A DNA stretch of 64,000 nt. Origin: Mycoplasmopsis columbina. Lineage in GTDB: Bacteria > Bacillota_I > Bacilli_A > Mycoplasmatales > Metamycoplasmataceae. The stretch is from contig NZ_LR215041.1 of the NCBI RefSeq assembly GCF_900660685.1, forward strand, positions 682,001 to 746,000, written 5' to 3'. Below are positions 1 to 9,791 of this stretch, piece after piece. The number at the start of each line of letters is the position of its first letter. The stretch's first letter is position 1. The translations under genes and the position numbers were made by a program. The notes under the pieces are model-generated. The model saw nothing but the letters and a program-made list of their open reading frames with translations, did no database searches and was not told the DNA's origin.

Positions 1-556
1 TTTTGTCCCTAAAATATGCGATAAATGGATAACGAACATAATTGTATTTTCTTAAATTATCACTTTTGTACAAATCTACTTTATTACTTTTATAAACAAA
101 GGCAAACTGCTCTCTTTGTGTTGCATACTGAGGATTGGGTTCACTTTTAGAACTGGCAAAAACTCATTGATTATTTTTATCTAGCTCATTTAAAGTATCA
201 ACAATTCTTTTAACTTTTGCTCCATCTCCATCATTTATTTCTTGCAAAGCAACAATATCACTATTCTTATATAGAATAGTTTTTGCAATACCTAAAACCT
301 TGTTAGAATTTTTAATTGAATCTTCGCCACCAAAGTTTAAAATATTTCATGACATGATGTTCAATTTTTCATTATTACCCTCTAAAATAGGAATTTTAGT
401 ATCTTTATTAGGATCGGATGTACCTGAATCTAAATTGCCAGATTTATCTTTTTTAAAAATATTTTTATATTGTAAATAAATAACTGTTGCCCCAAGACCA
501 GCTGCTAAAAGAATTCCACCTGCTGTTCCCAATGTTTTTTTATAATTTCATGCCAT
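1..556 (-). CDS. Membrane-anchored nuclease, EEP family (MnuA-like), N-terminal part
   Basis: The gene runs off the left edge, so only about 185 N-terminal residues are visible. After a short start (MAWNYKK) there is one hydrophobic segment (GGILLAAGLGATVIYL, about residues 11-26), then a Lys/Asp/Gly-rich linker, then NIMSWNILNFGGED and IVALQEIND. These two motifs are the Asn and Glu metal-binding strands of the endonuclease/exonuclease/phosphatase fold. Mycoplasma membrane nucleases of this family (MnuA) degrade host nucleic acid for nucleotide scavenging, and an N-terminal anchor fits that role. I chose ATG at 556 with AAGGAC upstream; a downstream TTG is possible. UGA codes Trp at least three times. 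The catalytic Asp/His residues lie outside the window, so activity is inferred. Confidence 0.8.
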
Positions 557-598
557 AATAAGTCCTTATATAAATATTTGTATCTGTAAAAATTGTAT

Positions 599-622
599 AA
601 AAAAAGAGCTCAAAAGCTCATT
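599..622 (-). terminator. Terminator before the nuclease gene
   Basis: On the minus strand the stem GAGCT/AGCTC with a four-base loop is followed by a run of seven T. It ends whatever is transcribed leftward from about 760 and isolates the nuclease gene at 1-556. Confidence 0.6.
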
Positions 623-760
623 TTTTTTGATTTACATACTATAAGAAATATTAAAAAGTTTCACGCATAAAACTTTTTTAAATTATTTAAAGGAAGGGAG
701 CAATATACTCTTAAGCAACTAGTTTGAAAACTAGTAATCGTTCATCTAAGGGAACGCATC
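599..760 (-). ncRNA. Putative small structured RNA of unknown family
   Basis: No convincing ORF lies between 557 and 924, but the minus strand carries a complete transcription unit: a promoter at 767-796, then a stretch rich in hairpins. The clearest are ACTAGTTT/AAACTAGT (717-734) and AAAAAGTTT/AAACTTTTT (653-678). A Rho-independent terminator follows at 599-620. The 3' end could be at about 650 (about 110 nt) or at 599 (about 160 nt). I could not match it to SRP RNA, RNase P RNA, tmRNA, 6S RNA or a known riboswitch by eye. It could also be a long leader of the downstream nuclease gene, but the terminator before that gene argues for an independent RNA. Confidence 0.45.
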
Positions 761-766
761 ATTAGC

Positions 767-796
767 ATTATAAACTAAAAAAATAAAATACCTCAA
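767..796 (-). promoter_or_regulatory. Promoter of the putative small RNA
   Basis: On the minus strand a TTGAGG box (791-796) is followed by an 18-base spacer and a perfect TATAAT (767-772), placing the start of transcription near 760. This is one of the few promoters in the window with both a recognisable -35 and a -10. Confidence 0.55.
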
Positions 797-857
797 ATAT
801 TTTTTCAAAAAAATAAAATGTTTATTTCTTTTTAAAAATTATTTTTATATTAAAATA

Positions 858-924
858 ATAAAGCAAATTGCTTGGTGTCAAGCAGTTTCGCTTGACATTA
901 AAATAATTAGGAGAATTTACTACA
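858..924 (+). promoter_or_regulatory. Structured leader of the rpsP operon
   Basis: Between an AT-rich promoter-like stretch and the rpsP start there are two small hairpins: AAGCAA/TTGCTT (861-873) and an 8-bp perfect stem TGTCAAGC/GCTTGACA with a six-base loop (876-897). The Shine-Dalgarno TTAGGAG (907-913) lies 11 bases before the ATG. There is no T run, so it is not a terminator. A leader that regulates the ribosomal-protein operon is possible; I know no family match. Confidence 0.4.
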
Positions 925-1188
925 ATGGTAAAAATTAGATTAAAAAGATTAGGTAGCAAATTTAATGCTTGCTACAAAATTGTAGCTGCAGATTCTCGTG
1001 CTCCACGTGATGGAAGATTTATTGAAGCTTTAGGTCAATACAACCCACGTAGCAAAGAATTTGCTCTTAACGAAGAAGCAACTCAAAAATGAATCAACGA
1101 AGGTGCTCAAATTACTGAAACTGTTTACAACTTATTTAGAAAACACGGTTTGAATACTAAATTTCAAAAAAATAAATCTGCTAAATAA
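925..1188 (+). CDS. rpsP: Small ribosomal subunit protein S16
   Basis: This 87-residue protein begins [20 protein letters not shown] and continues with [20 protein letters not shown], the standard S16 signature that binds 16S rRNA during 30S assembly. The Shine-Dalgarno TTAGGAG precedes the ATG. One UGA is read as Trp (QKWINEGAQ). Its TAA shares bases with the trmD start (TAATG), giving tight coupling. It is the first gene of an rpsP-trmD-rplS operon, a widespread bacterial order though without rimM here. Confidence 0.97.
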
Positions 1189-1874
1189 TGAAAATTAATT
1201 TTTTAACTCTTTTTCCAAATTACTTTAAACCATTTGTTGAAGAATCAATTATTAATAAAGCGCAAACCAAAGGTTTATTAGATATTAAAATAATTGATTT
1301 TAGACAGTTTTCAAATGATAAACATAATAAAGTTGACGATGAAATTTATGGTGGAGGTCATGGTTTGCTATTAAAAGTAGAACCAATTGATCTTGCTTTA
1401 AAATCATTAGAAAAAAATGGTGGTTATAAAATTCTGGTTTCTCCACAAGGTAAAAAATTTGATCAGCAAATTGCTAATCGTTTAGCAAAACATGAACAAA
1501 TAACTCTTATTTCGGGACGTTATGAAGGCTTTGATGAAAGAGTTGTAGAACTGGTGGATGAAGAAATTTCAATTGGCGATTATGTTTTGACCGGAGGAGA
1601 ATTGCCATCTATGGTAATTGCTGATGCAATAGCAAGACTTGTTCCTGGTGTAATTAATCAATTAAGCCATGAAAATGACTCATTTCAAAACGAAGGACTT
1701 TTAGATTATCCTCAGTACACACGCCCAAGAGTGTATGAAGGAATGTCCGTACCAGAAGTTTTATTTAGTGGAAATCATGCAAAAATTGAAGCATGAAAAA
1801 AAGAGGCACAATATCAAAAAACATTGAAAAATCGTCCTGATATTATCGAAAGGATAAAACAAAATGAGAAATAA
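1188..1874 (+). CDS. trmD: tRNA (guanine37-N1)-methyltransferase TrmD
   Basis: At 228 residues this matches the usual TrmD length. It opens with [16 protein letters not shown] and has the SPOUT knot signatures [37 protein letters not shown] and [11 protein letters not shown]. The enzyme uses S-adenosylmethionine to methylate G37 next to the anticodon, preventing frameshifting. UGA (Trp) at 1794-1796 must be read through to reach the true C-terminus. The start overlaps the rpsP stop and the 3' end overlaps rplS by 11 bases, so all three genes are translationally linked. Confidence 0.97.
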
Positions 1875-2214
1875 ATTAATCGAATTAGTAGAATCAAGCC
1901 AATTACGTACAGATCACCCAGAATTTCGTGTTGGAGACAATGTTAAGGTTCACGTACGTATTCGTGAAGGTGAAAAAGAACGTATTCAAATTTTTGAAGG
2001 TTTAGTAATTAGCAAAAAAGAAACCGGAACACGTGAAACATTTACAGTAAGAAAAACATCATTTGGTATTGGAGTTAATAGAACATTCCCATTACACTCA
2101 CCTCTTATTGCTCAAATTGAAGTTGTTCGTTCAAACAAAGTGCGTCGTTCAAAACTTTACTACATGAAAAACAGAAGTGGTAAAGCTGCAAGACTTAAAG
2201 AAATCAAACGTTAA
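1864..2214 (+). CDS. rplS: Large ribosomal subunit protein L19
   Basis: The 116-residue protein has the L19 features [54 protein letters not shown] and a basic C-terminus ([10 protein letters not shown]). L19 sits at the 30S-50S interface. It is the last gene of the rpsP-trmD-rplS operon and is followed closely by an intrinsic terminator. Confidence 0.97.
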   Translation: MRNKLIELVESSQLRTDHPEFRVGDNVKVHVRIREGEKERIQIFEGLVISKKETGTRETFTVRKTSFGIGVNRTFPLHSPLIAQIEVVRSNKVRRSKLYYMKNRSGKAARLKEIKR

Positions 2215-2226
2215 GAATACATTTAT

Positions 2227-2254
2227 AAAAATGCAGAAATTTCTGCATTTTTAT
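2227..2254 (+). terminator. Terminator of the rpsP-trmD-rplS operon
   Basis: A perfect stem AAAATGCAGAAA/TTTCTGCATTTT followed by T residues lies 12 bases after the rplS stop. Confidence 0.8.
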
Positions 2255-2284
2255 ATACAATTTAAGAGCTTGTTTATTTCTTAT

Positions 2285-2358
2285 GCCAAATTAGTTAAGT
2301 GGTATAACGGCTGACTCGTAATCAGTTATCACGAGTTCGATTCTCGTATTTGGCACCA
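2285..2358 (+). tRNA. tRNA-Thr (CGT anticodon)
   Basis: The acceptor stem GCCAAAT/ATTTGGC, a D arm (TTAAGTGGTATAA), the anticodon stem-loop GCTGA-CTCGTAA-TCAGT (anticodon CGT) and the T arm ACGAG-TTCGATT-CTCGT are all present. CCA is encoded at 2356-2358. It reads ACG. Confidence 0.93.
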
Positions 2359-2363
2359 TATCC

Positions 2364-2414
2364 AAAAAAACATCTATAATGCTTTTTTATAGCATATTAG
2401 ATGTTTTTTATTGT
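2364..2414. terminator. Hairpin terminator after tRNA-Thr, shared with the convergent gene
   Basis: An extended, nearly perfect stem (AACATCTATAATGC against GCATATTAGATGTT) with T runs on both sides. It can end the tRNA transcript rightward and the membrane-protein gene leftward, whose stop codon lies inside the stem. Confidence 0.65.
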
Positions 2415-2942
2415 AATTTTATTATCATTATAAATAAAAACACAACACAAAATAAAAATCACAGTAACAAAAATAGTCAATGGCAATGAAATAGCTAATT
2501 CCAATATGTTTTTTATGATAAAAACATTGAAAATTGTTTCTGCAATTCAGGTTAAAACCACCATTATTAATATGGGCAACGAAAAGAAAAGAAATAGTTT
2601 TTTTCTTAACAAGTAATTTTTGTTTACTTTAATTTTTTTTACAAAGAAAATACTAAATAATGAGTAAAATCAAAAATTTTTATTATTCAATAAAACAAAA
2701 AATGATCAAATATAAATTAAAAGAATAATACTTCAAATCATAGCAACATGTTTTATATAAAAAAGAAAATTGTCAGTAATTATATTTTTGTGATAAAGAT
2801 ATTTAAATGTATTGAAAGATGAGTTTATTCCCTTTGCACAAAGAAGAACAAAAGGATAAAATACAATTGATAAAAATATGATGATTAAAAGCGAAGAGTT
2901 GCAAATAAATATAAGAATTCTATTGCATTTCAAATAATGCAT
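2397..2942 (-). CDS. Membrane protein of unknown function
   Basis: I do not recognise this 181-residue protein. It is strongly hydrophobic, with about four membrane segments: IFICNSSLLIIIFLSIVFY near residues 11-29, WSIILLIYIWSFFVLL after residue 70, LFLFFSLPILIMVVLTWIA near 110, and ISLPLTIFVTVIFILCCVF near the C-terminus. UGA is read as Trp several times. The ATG overlaps the 3' end of the disrupted cysteine-peptidase gene (stop at 2920) by 23 bases, so the two form one transcription unit. A role linked to the peptidase, such as transport or immunity, is a guess. Confidence 0.6.
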
Positions 2943-4202
2943 TTATTTGTCTTCCAGTATATTTTTTGCCATTTCAATTAAATTTTTTTTCTAAAGTTTC
3001 GTGTTTTGAATTGTTTTTTAAACGCATTGAAAAAAAGTATGATCCTCATGCTGAAGTATAATAAGAGTACAAAACACTGTTGTGATACTTATCACTTCAA
3101 CAACAAGAAGCTAAAAACATGTCTGTATCATCATCGTATCCATAAATAATTAATGCATGATTAGGAAAAGGACCACTTATAGGTGCAATTCCTAAAATAG
3201 CTGGTATTCCTCTTTTTACTGATTCTCAGGCCTTGTAGTAACCTCCAAATTTTGTATCAAAGACTCATTTTTTTCTTCTTCTGGATTCGAAATAAAACTT
3301 TTTGTAGCTTGTACGTATAAATTTCCAGTTTTTAAGTCTATATTTTTATCTGCTAGTTCATACAATTTATATCCTAAACTCTCTTTTGGACTATTGTTAT
3401 TGTGATATCTAAAAAGTGGGGAAGTGTCTTCCAATTTATTAGAAAACGCTGATTCTACAATATATTTTCGAAATTGTTCATCTGTAAATACTCCCGATTT
3501 TATAAATAGTTCATTGTACAAAAGTATTTGTGACAAAGCCACATATTCACACAATCCATTTTCACTATTTTCAAATCTTAAATCAATATAACCTGCCTTA
3601 CTCACATTATCTCTTGATCCGAATCATCATCCATATGGAACTTCGGTTGAAATATTGAAGTGGCCGTTTTTTTCATATTGAAGAGTTTTAACCCCCTCCA
3701 TTGTTCCCACTCCTCTTTTATTTCTTTGTGATTCATGTTTTATACGGGTATCATTTTCAATTCGTTTTTCATCAATATGAATATAGGCATTTAGAAGATT
3801 TTCAAAAGTATAAACTTTGTTGTCATTCAAACTAATAAAATTTCTGCCTTTATCTTTAATTTCTAGAATGCCTAAAAAACCACCGTAAATAAGTTCTTTA
3901 TTCTCCAATGATTTATTTAGTTCAGTTCAGTTTATTTCTATAGAAATTTTTGTTTTTAAATCTACTATTGAATAACCACTATCAAAAACTACAAGAATTA
4001 ATTCGCGATTGAATATATCTTTAAGAAATTTAACGAAAGATAAATTACTTTCTTTGTTAAGCAATCTTGTAAGTTTTTGTTGTTCTTTCAAAACTATCTC
4101 TTTAACATATTCATCTTTGAAATTATTTGATTGTTTTGCTGATGCACCAATAACGGGAACAATCAAACCAGTTACTGGCAAAAAACGCAAAAATTTGCTC
4201 AT
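2920..4202 (-). pseudogene. Putative secreted cysteine peptidase, frameshifted
   Basis: Read with UGA as Trp, the first frame runs from 4202 through three segments and stops at 3216. It has a hydrophobic N-terminus (FLRFLPVTGLIVPVIGASA), probably a signal or anchor, and an NGLCEYVALSQ motif (Cys about residue 218) that looks like a papain-fold nucleophile. The homologous sequence continues in another frame (KAWESVKRGIPAILGIAP, then PFPNHALIIYGYDDD with the likely catalytic His) and ends at 2920. Restoring one base in the run of seven A (plus 3268-3274) rejoins the frames as EEEKKWVFDTKFGGYYKAW and gives about 427 residues. As written, the product lacks the catalytic His. AGAAGG precedes the ATG. 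It may be a true pseudogene, a phase-variable gene or a sequencing error. Confidence 0.75.
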
Positions 4203-4323
4203 TTTGCCTTCTTTTTATTCTTTTTTTTAATTTTTCCAATTTAATTCTAGATCCATTTCAAAAAGAAATCAAAGAAATTTTTTTATTTTTTTCACTATAA
4301 TAATATGTATCTTAAGGAGTATT

Positions 4324-5625
4324 ATGTATAGGATTGGTGATGTAGTTGAAAACATAAAAACTAATGAATTATCATACGAAGGTTATGGTGTAGTTAGGTT
4401 AGAAAATCATACTATTTTTGTTGAAAATCTATTACCGGATGAAATTGCCGATATAGTTATTAAAAAAACTAATTCTAAAATTAGTTACGCAAGAATAATC
4501 AAACTAATTAAAAAGTCAAAGAAAAGAATAAAAGATATTAATGATCCACTAATTTTGTCTGGAATTGCTCCTTTAGCTCATCTTCCTTACAATGAACAAC
4601 TAAAATTCAAAGAAAATGTTGTTAAAAATTTAGTAAATAGAAATTTGAATTTTTTAACAATTGAGAAAATTAAAGAATCTCCTGACACTTGGAATTATCG
4701 AAATAAGATCAAATTAATTTGCCAAACAGTAAACAACAAAATTACTTGTGCTAATTATGAAAAACAAACAAATTTTTTAGTTGAAAAAACTTCATTAGAT
4801 CTTGCACAAAAAAACATTATTGATTTTCTAAATATTTTTTTGGAAAAAATAAATAATTTCGCTTCTCTTAAACATAACTTAGAAGAGATTATTATTAGAA
4901 ATTCTTTTGAAGAAAACAATCTCATTTTAGTTCTAAAAACTAAAAATGAAATTGATAAAAAACATTTGTCTCTTTTTCTAAATAATTTTCAAAATTTAGT
5001 TCAAGTTTACAACACTTATAGCATAAAAAATAAACTGCGTGTAAAACAAATTATCTATAAAAAAGATTTTGTAGACAAAATAAATGATCTAAACTTCCAA
5101 ATAAATTGAAATAGCTTTTTTCAAATCAATAATAAACAAACATCACATCTATATAAAAGTTTAATTGATCAAATGAACTTTAAAACAAGTGATTTAGTAA
5201 TTGACGCCTTTTGTGGAATAGGAACTATTGGTCTTTCAGTTGCCAAAAAAGTAAAAAAAGTTATTGGCTTTGAAATTGTTCCTGAAGCTGTAGTAAATGC
5301 AAAAAATAATGCAAAAATTAATAATATTCAAAATGCATTTTTTATAGCTGGCAATGTAAATAAAACAAGTGAACAATTAAAGGAAGAAATTGATAAATTA
5401 ATTGTCGATCCTCCTCGTGAAGGAATTGATAAAAAGTTTATGTCTACCATTTTGAAATTGAAACCCAAAGAAATTGGATATATTAGTTGCAATCCTCACA
5501 CTTTTGTTAGAGATGCTAAAATTTTAATTGATAATGAATATGAATTAAACTATTTAAAACCTTTCGATATGTTCCCGCAAACTTATCATATTGAATTAAG
5601 TGCTCATTTTAAAAGAAAAAAATAA
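4324..5625 (+). CDS. rlmD: 23S rRNA (uracil-C5)-methyltransferase, RlmD/RumA family
   Basis: The 433-residue protein has an N-terminal TRAM-like region (SYEGYGVVRLENHTIFVENLLP), then a class I methyltransferase domain: DLVIDAFCGIGTIGLSVAKK for S-adenosylmethionine binding, IVDPPREG, and ISCNPHTFVRD with the catalytic Cys. Members methylate U1939 or U747 of 23S rRNA, or U54 of tRNA. The segment that normally carries three iron-sulfur Cys residues reads SGIAPLAHLPYNEQLKFKENV, so the cluster is absent. UGA for Trp at 5107 joins two reading segments. TAAGGAGT precedes the ATG, and a TATAAT box lies near 4297. The exact target base is uncertain. Confidence 0.88.
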
Positions 5626-5646
5626 GTTCAAATTGAACTTATTTTT
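5616..5646. terminator. Bidirectional terminator between rlmD and tdk
   Basis: AAGTTCAA-A-TTGAACTT is a perfect inverted repeat with A and T runs on its flanks, and the stop codons of the converging genes lie within or beside it. Confidence 0.75.
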
Positions 5647-6235
5647 CTTTATTATTTTTCAATAACTCTTCTTTTTCTAATTCTCCACTTATATGGCAAA
5701 TTCTACATCTTGCTTCGTATTCACTATCCCCTAAAAGATTTAAATCTGTTGATTTAACCTTTCTAAATGAAAAACCTGCAGACGTTTTACATTTGACACA
5801 CACTGCTTTCAATTTAACAACCTCATCAGCAATTGAAAGAATCTGAGGCATAATTCCAAAGGGACGACGTAAAAAGTCCATATCTAAACCTGAACAAATT
5901 ACCCTTACTCCGTTTAAAACTAACTTATCAATTACTTTTAATAAGCCTTTATCTAAAAAGTTTACTTCATCAATTGCAACCGCTTTATAAGTATGATTTC
6001 ACAAAGTTAAAATATCTTTTGCTTTACTAATATTATGGGCTTTTATTTTTCCACCAGTACGACTTACTAATTTATTTTCAGAAAATCTTGTATCAAATTG
6101 TGGTTTTACAACTAATGTTTTAATATCTGCAATTTCTAAAATTTTAATTCTTTTTAATAACTCTTCTGTCTTACCAGAAAACATTGGGCCTGTTATTACT
6201 TCCAAAAGCCCGTTACCATGTGATTTTAAATACAT
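5639..6235 (-). CDS. tdk: Thymidine kinase
   Basis: A type II thymidine kinase of 198 residues. It has the P-loop VITGPMFSGKTEELLKRI near the N-terminus, the Walker B-like AVAIDEVNFLD, the lasso region, and two Cys pairs for zinc (VCVKC and ARCRICH). It phosphorylates salvaged thymidine, which fits an organism without de novo pyrimidine synthesis. I chose ATG at 6235; an in-frame GTG at 6244 is possible. Neither has a clear Shine-Dalgarno, and a terminator hairpin ends about 10 bases upstream, so the gene may depend on read-through from pepA or a weak promoter. Confidence 0.95.
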
Positions 6236-6244
6236 AATTGACAC

Positions 6245-6271
6245 AAAAAGCCCTATGAAACGGGCTTTTTT
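6245..6271 (-). terminator. Terminator after pepA
   Basis: The stem AAAAAGCCC/GGGCTTTTTT with an eight-base loop lies between the pepA stop and the tdk start on the minus strand. Confidence 0.7.
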
Positions 6272-6278
6272 GTAAAAA

Positions 6279-7649
<1,371 letters not shown>

Positions 7650-7783
7650 TTGTTTAATCTCCTTATAAATAATTATTGTAATTTTACTATTAAAAATTAG
7701 AGATAATCATAGACATTTAAAAAATATTTTATATGTGTTTAATTCATTTTTTAAAATCTTAAAAAAGCAAGTGATTAATGTTT

Positions 7784-7789
7784 TATAAT
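7784..7789 (+). promoter_or_regulatory. -10 box of ppa, leaderless arrangement
   Basis: TATAAT ends 9 bases before the chosen ATG, so transcription would begin at or near the start codon. It also argues against the upstream ATG at 7778. Confidence 0.5.
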
Positions 7790-7798
7790 AAAAGAATT

Positions 7799-8356
7799 AT
7801 GTCAAAAAATAATATTGTAGAAATTAAAATTGAAATTACTAAAGGTTCAAACATCAAATATGAATATGATCGTAAAGACGGACAAATTCATGTTGATAGA
7901 ATTTTAAGAGGAGATTTTGTTTATCCATCAAACTATGGATTTATTCCTAATGCTCTTGATTGAGATGGAGATGAATTAGACGTTTTACTTTATAGTTCAG
8001 AAAAATTCATCCCAGGTGTAGTTTTAAATGCGCGTATCATTGGAGCAATGAAAATGATAGATTCAGGAGAAACTGATACTAAATTAGTTGCTGTACATGC
8101 TGATGATTATCGTTTAGATCACATTCAAGAATTAAAAGATTTACCTGAGCCATTTTTAAAAGATGTTGAAACATTCTTTAATAACTACAAAAATTGAAAA
8201 AAACCAGGCCTTACCAAAGTTCAAGGTTTTGAAAATTTAGAATGAGCACTTGCCGAATTAGAAGAATGTGTTGAATTAATGGATAAATATGGACAGTTGC
8301 CTAAAAAAGAATTTGTGGCAAAAATGCAAAAAGAACACCCAGAGAAATATGAATAA
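7799..8356 (+). CDS. ppa: Inorganic pyrophosphatase
   Basis: This 185-residue family I pyrophosphatase has [19 protein letters not shown], the [12 protein letters not shown] segment and the metal-binding [13 protein letters not shown]. It hydrolyses pyrophosphate and so drives nucleic-acid and protein synthesis. I prefer ATG at 7799 ([13 protein letters not shown]) over an in-frame ATG at 7778, because a perfect TATAAT lies at 7784-7789, only 9 bases before 7799 and inside the longer reading. That placement leaves no room for a Shine-Dalgarno and suggests a leaderless mRNA. Confidence 0.95.
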
Positions 8357-8374
8357 GCCTTTTGGCTTATTTTT
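8352..8374 (+). terminator. Terminator of ppa
   Basis: AATAAGCC/GGCTTATT with a four-T loop followed by T residues, starting inside the ppa stop codon. Confidence 0.75.
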
Positions 8375-8415
8375 TTATTTCATCACCAAGAAATTTAATT
8401 CACTATAATTGAAAA

Positions 8416-9219
8416 ATGAAAAAACATTATTTTGTTATAGATTTCGAGGTTGTAGATCTTAATATTTGACAAAGATTTTTAAAGAAAAAAGTTTTTTTAA
8501 AATTCACTAAAATCCCTTTTTCTTTTAGCATTTGTCACTATAAAAAAGGCAAAAAAATATCTAAAAATCAAATTTTAAATTTTAAGATTAACTTAAGTAA
8601 TTTATCTTTAACAAAATTAAAAAAGAAAATAAAAGAAACTTTAAATTTTGCTGTTAAAAATTTATTAGGTGACTTTTCTTTTGAAATTTCAAAGAATAAT
8701 TCTTCATTTCTTTGTTGAAACAAGTTATTAGAAGAAGAAATAATAAAAATGGTTTTTCCCAAAATAACAATAGAAGAAATTAAATATTCAAAAACTTTTT
8801 CTCTTAAAAAAATTGATAATAAATCTTTTAATGTTAATTTGTTTAAATATTTTAAAAAAATTAATAAAACACTAAATTTAATGCCTTCAAAATATATAAA
8901 TAAAAATGGTTTTATAGCAAATGCTATCGGTTTTTTATTTTTTATTAAAGAGAATGATTCAAAGAATAAACTTCTGTAAAAAATTAAAATAAATTGAACA
9001 AAATTACAAAATGAAATTAAAGAATATAACAATGATGATTTAAGCAGAATCATTAATTATTTAAATAATCAAAAAAGTTTTCAAACACACATAGAAAGAA
9101 CTTTAACAACTCAAAAAAATAATGAATTTAACTTTAAAATTCTTCAATATTTAGAAATATTAAGGATCAATTTTGAAAAATTTTGACAGTATAAGTTTAA
9201 AAATACTCCTAAAAAATAA
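8416..9219 (+). pseudogene. Exonuclease-fold protein (DUF2779-like), interrupted by an in-frame stop
   Basis: The first 187 codons encode a protein starting MKKHYFVIDFEVVDLNIWQ, with IPFSFSICHYKKGKK and SSFLCWNKLLEEE. The early DFE and the order of these segments resemble an RNase H-like exonuclease domain of the DUF2779 type seen in mollicutes; this is a weak recognition. A TAA at 8977-8979 ends it. The same frame then stays open for 79 more codons (ATTAAAATAAATTGAACA onward, with UGA as Trp) to a TAA at 9217, so the stop looks like a point nonsense mutation. A TATAAT at 8404-8409 ends 6 bases before the ATG, so the mRNA would be leaderless. It could be two genes or a sequencing error. Confidence 0.55.
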
Positions 9220-9251
9220 TAAAATTATTATATATATAAAAGGAGCATATT

Positions 9252-9590
9252 ATGAAACCAAACATTAACACCTTAAGAAGAGAAGAACAAATTAAAAATT
9301 TAATTGCTCAAATCCTTTATGACATTAATAATGCCGATGTAATTAATCCAACAGTTATGGATTGCAAATTGTCAAATGATCTTTCACATGTTAAAGTTTA
9401 TGTAACTTTTGAAGCTAGATCACTTAAAGGTATTGAAGCTTTAGAAAGAGCTAAGGGTTATGTAAAAACTAGAATTGCCAAAGTTCTAGATTGAAGAAAA
9501 GTTCCTGACATTCACTTTGAACTAGATGAATTAAATAATTCAGCAATGAAAATTGATAGCATTTTACAACAAATCAAAAATGAAGAATAA
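9252..9590 (+). CDS. rbfA: Ribosome-binding factor A
   Basis: The 112-residue protein has the RbfA KH-fold features: RREEQIKNLIAQILY at the N-terminus, MDCKLSNDLSHVKVYVTF in the middle and a C-terminal VPDIHFELDELNNSAMKID. RbfA binds the maturing 30S subunit and assists late 16S processing and cold growth. AAAGGAGC precedes the ATG. One UGA (9492) codes Trp. A terminator follows. Confidence 0.93.
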
Positions 9591-9629
9591 TTCTATAAAA
9601 CAGATTATTAAAGCAAAAATAAATAAACA

Positions 9630-9666
9630 AAAACGCAGTAAATTATAAATTATTGCGTTTTTGTTT
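9630..9666 (+). terminator. Terminator of rbfA
   Basis: AAAACGCA paired with TGCGTTTT around an AT-rich upper stem, followed by a T-rich stretch. Confidence 0.65.
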
Positions 9667-9791
9667 ATAATTTTTTAGAACTTCTGTTAACTGGTAAGTT
9701 AGTTTAAAAAAATGCAAAATGATAATTAACAATTTAGTTTCAAAAAAATAAGTTATTAAGATATATAAAATGAAAGGGATAATTTAGGTTA

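Noticed and set aside
690-705. GGAAGGGAGCA recalls the SRP RNA loop GGAAGGAAGCA.
   Set aside because: The paired GUCAGGU segment and helix 8 are missing, and the match is on the strand without a promoter.
690-760. On the plus strand this resembles part of a tRNA-Ser (TTGAAA loop between ACTAG arms, preceded by GGAAGGG).
   Set aside because: There is no T arm (no GTTCGAATC-like sequence), no acceptor match, and the loop length is wrong. The promoter and terminator point to the minus strand.
761-790. Fluoride or purine riboswitch-like start (TAATGATGCGTTCC on the minus strand).
   Set aside because: The second conserved halves of both riboswitch families are missing.
7778-7798. ATG at 7778 as the ppa start (seven extra residues).
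   Set aside because: A perfect TATAAT lies inside this extension, and family members begin near MSKNN.
8568-9053. A 161-codon hydrophobic minus-strand reading.
   Set aside because: It is the antisense of an AT-rich Lys/Phe-coding stretch; such shadows always look hydrophobic. The plus-strand frame has the promoter.
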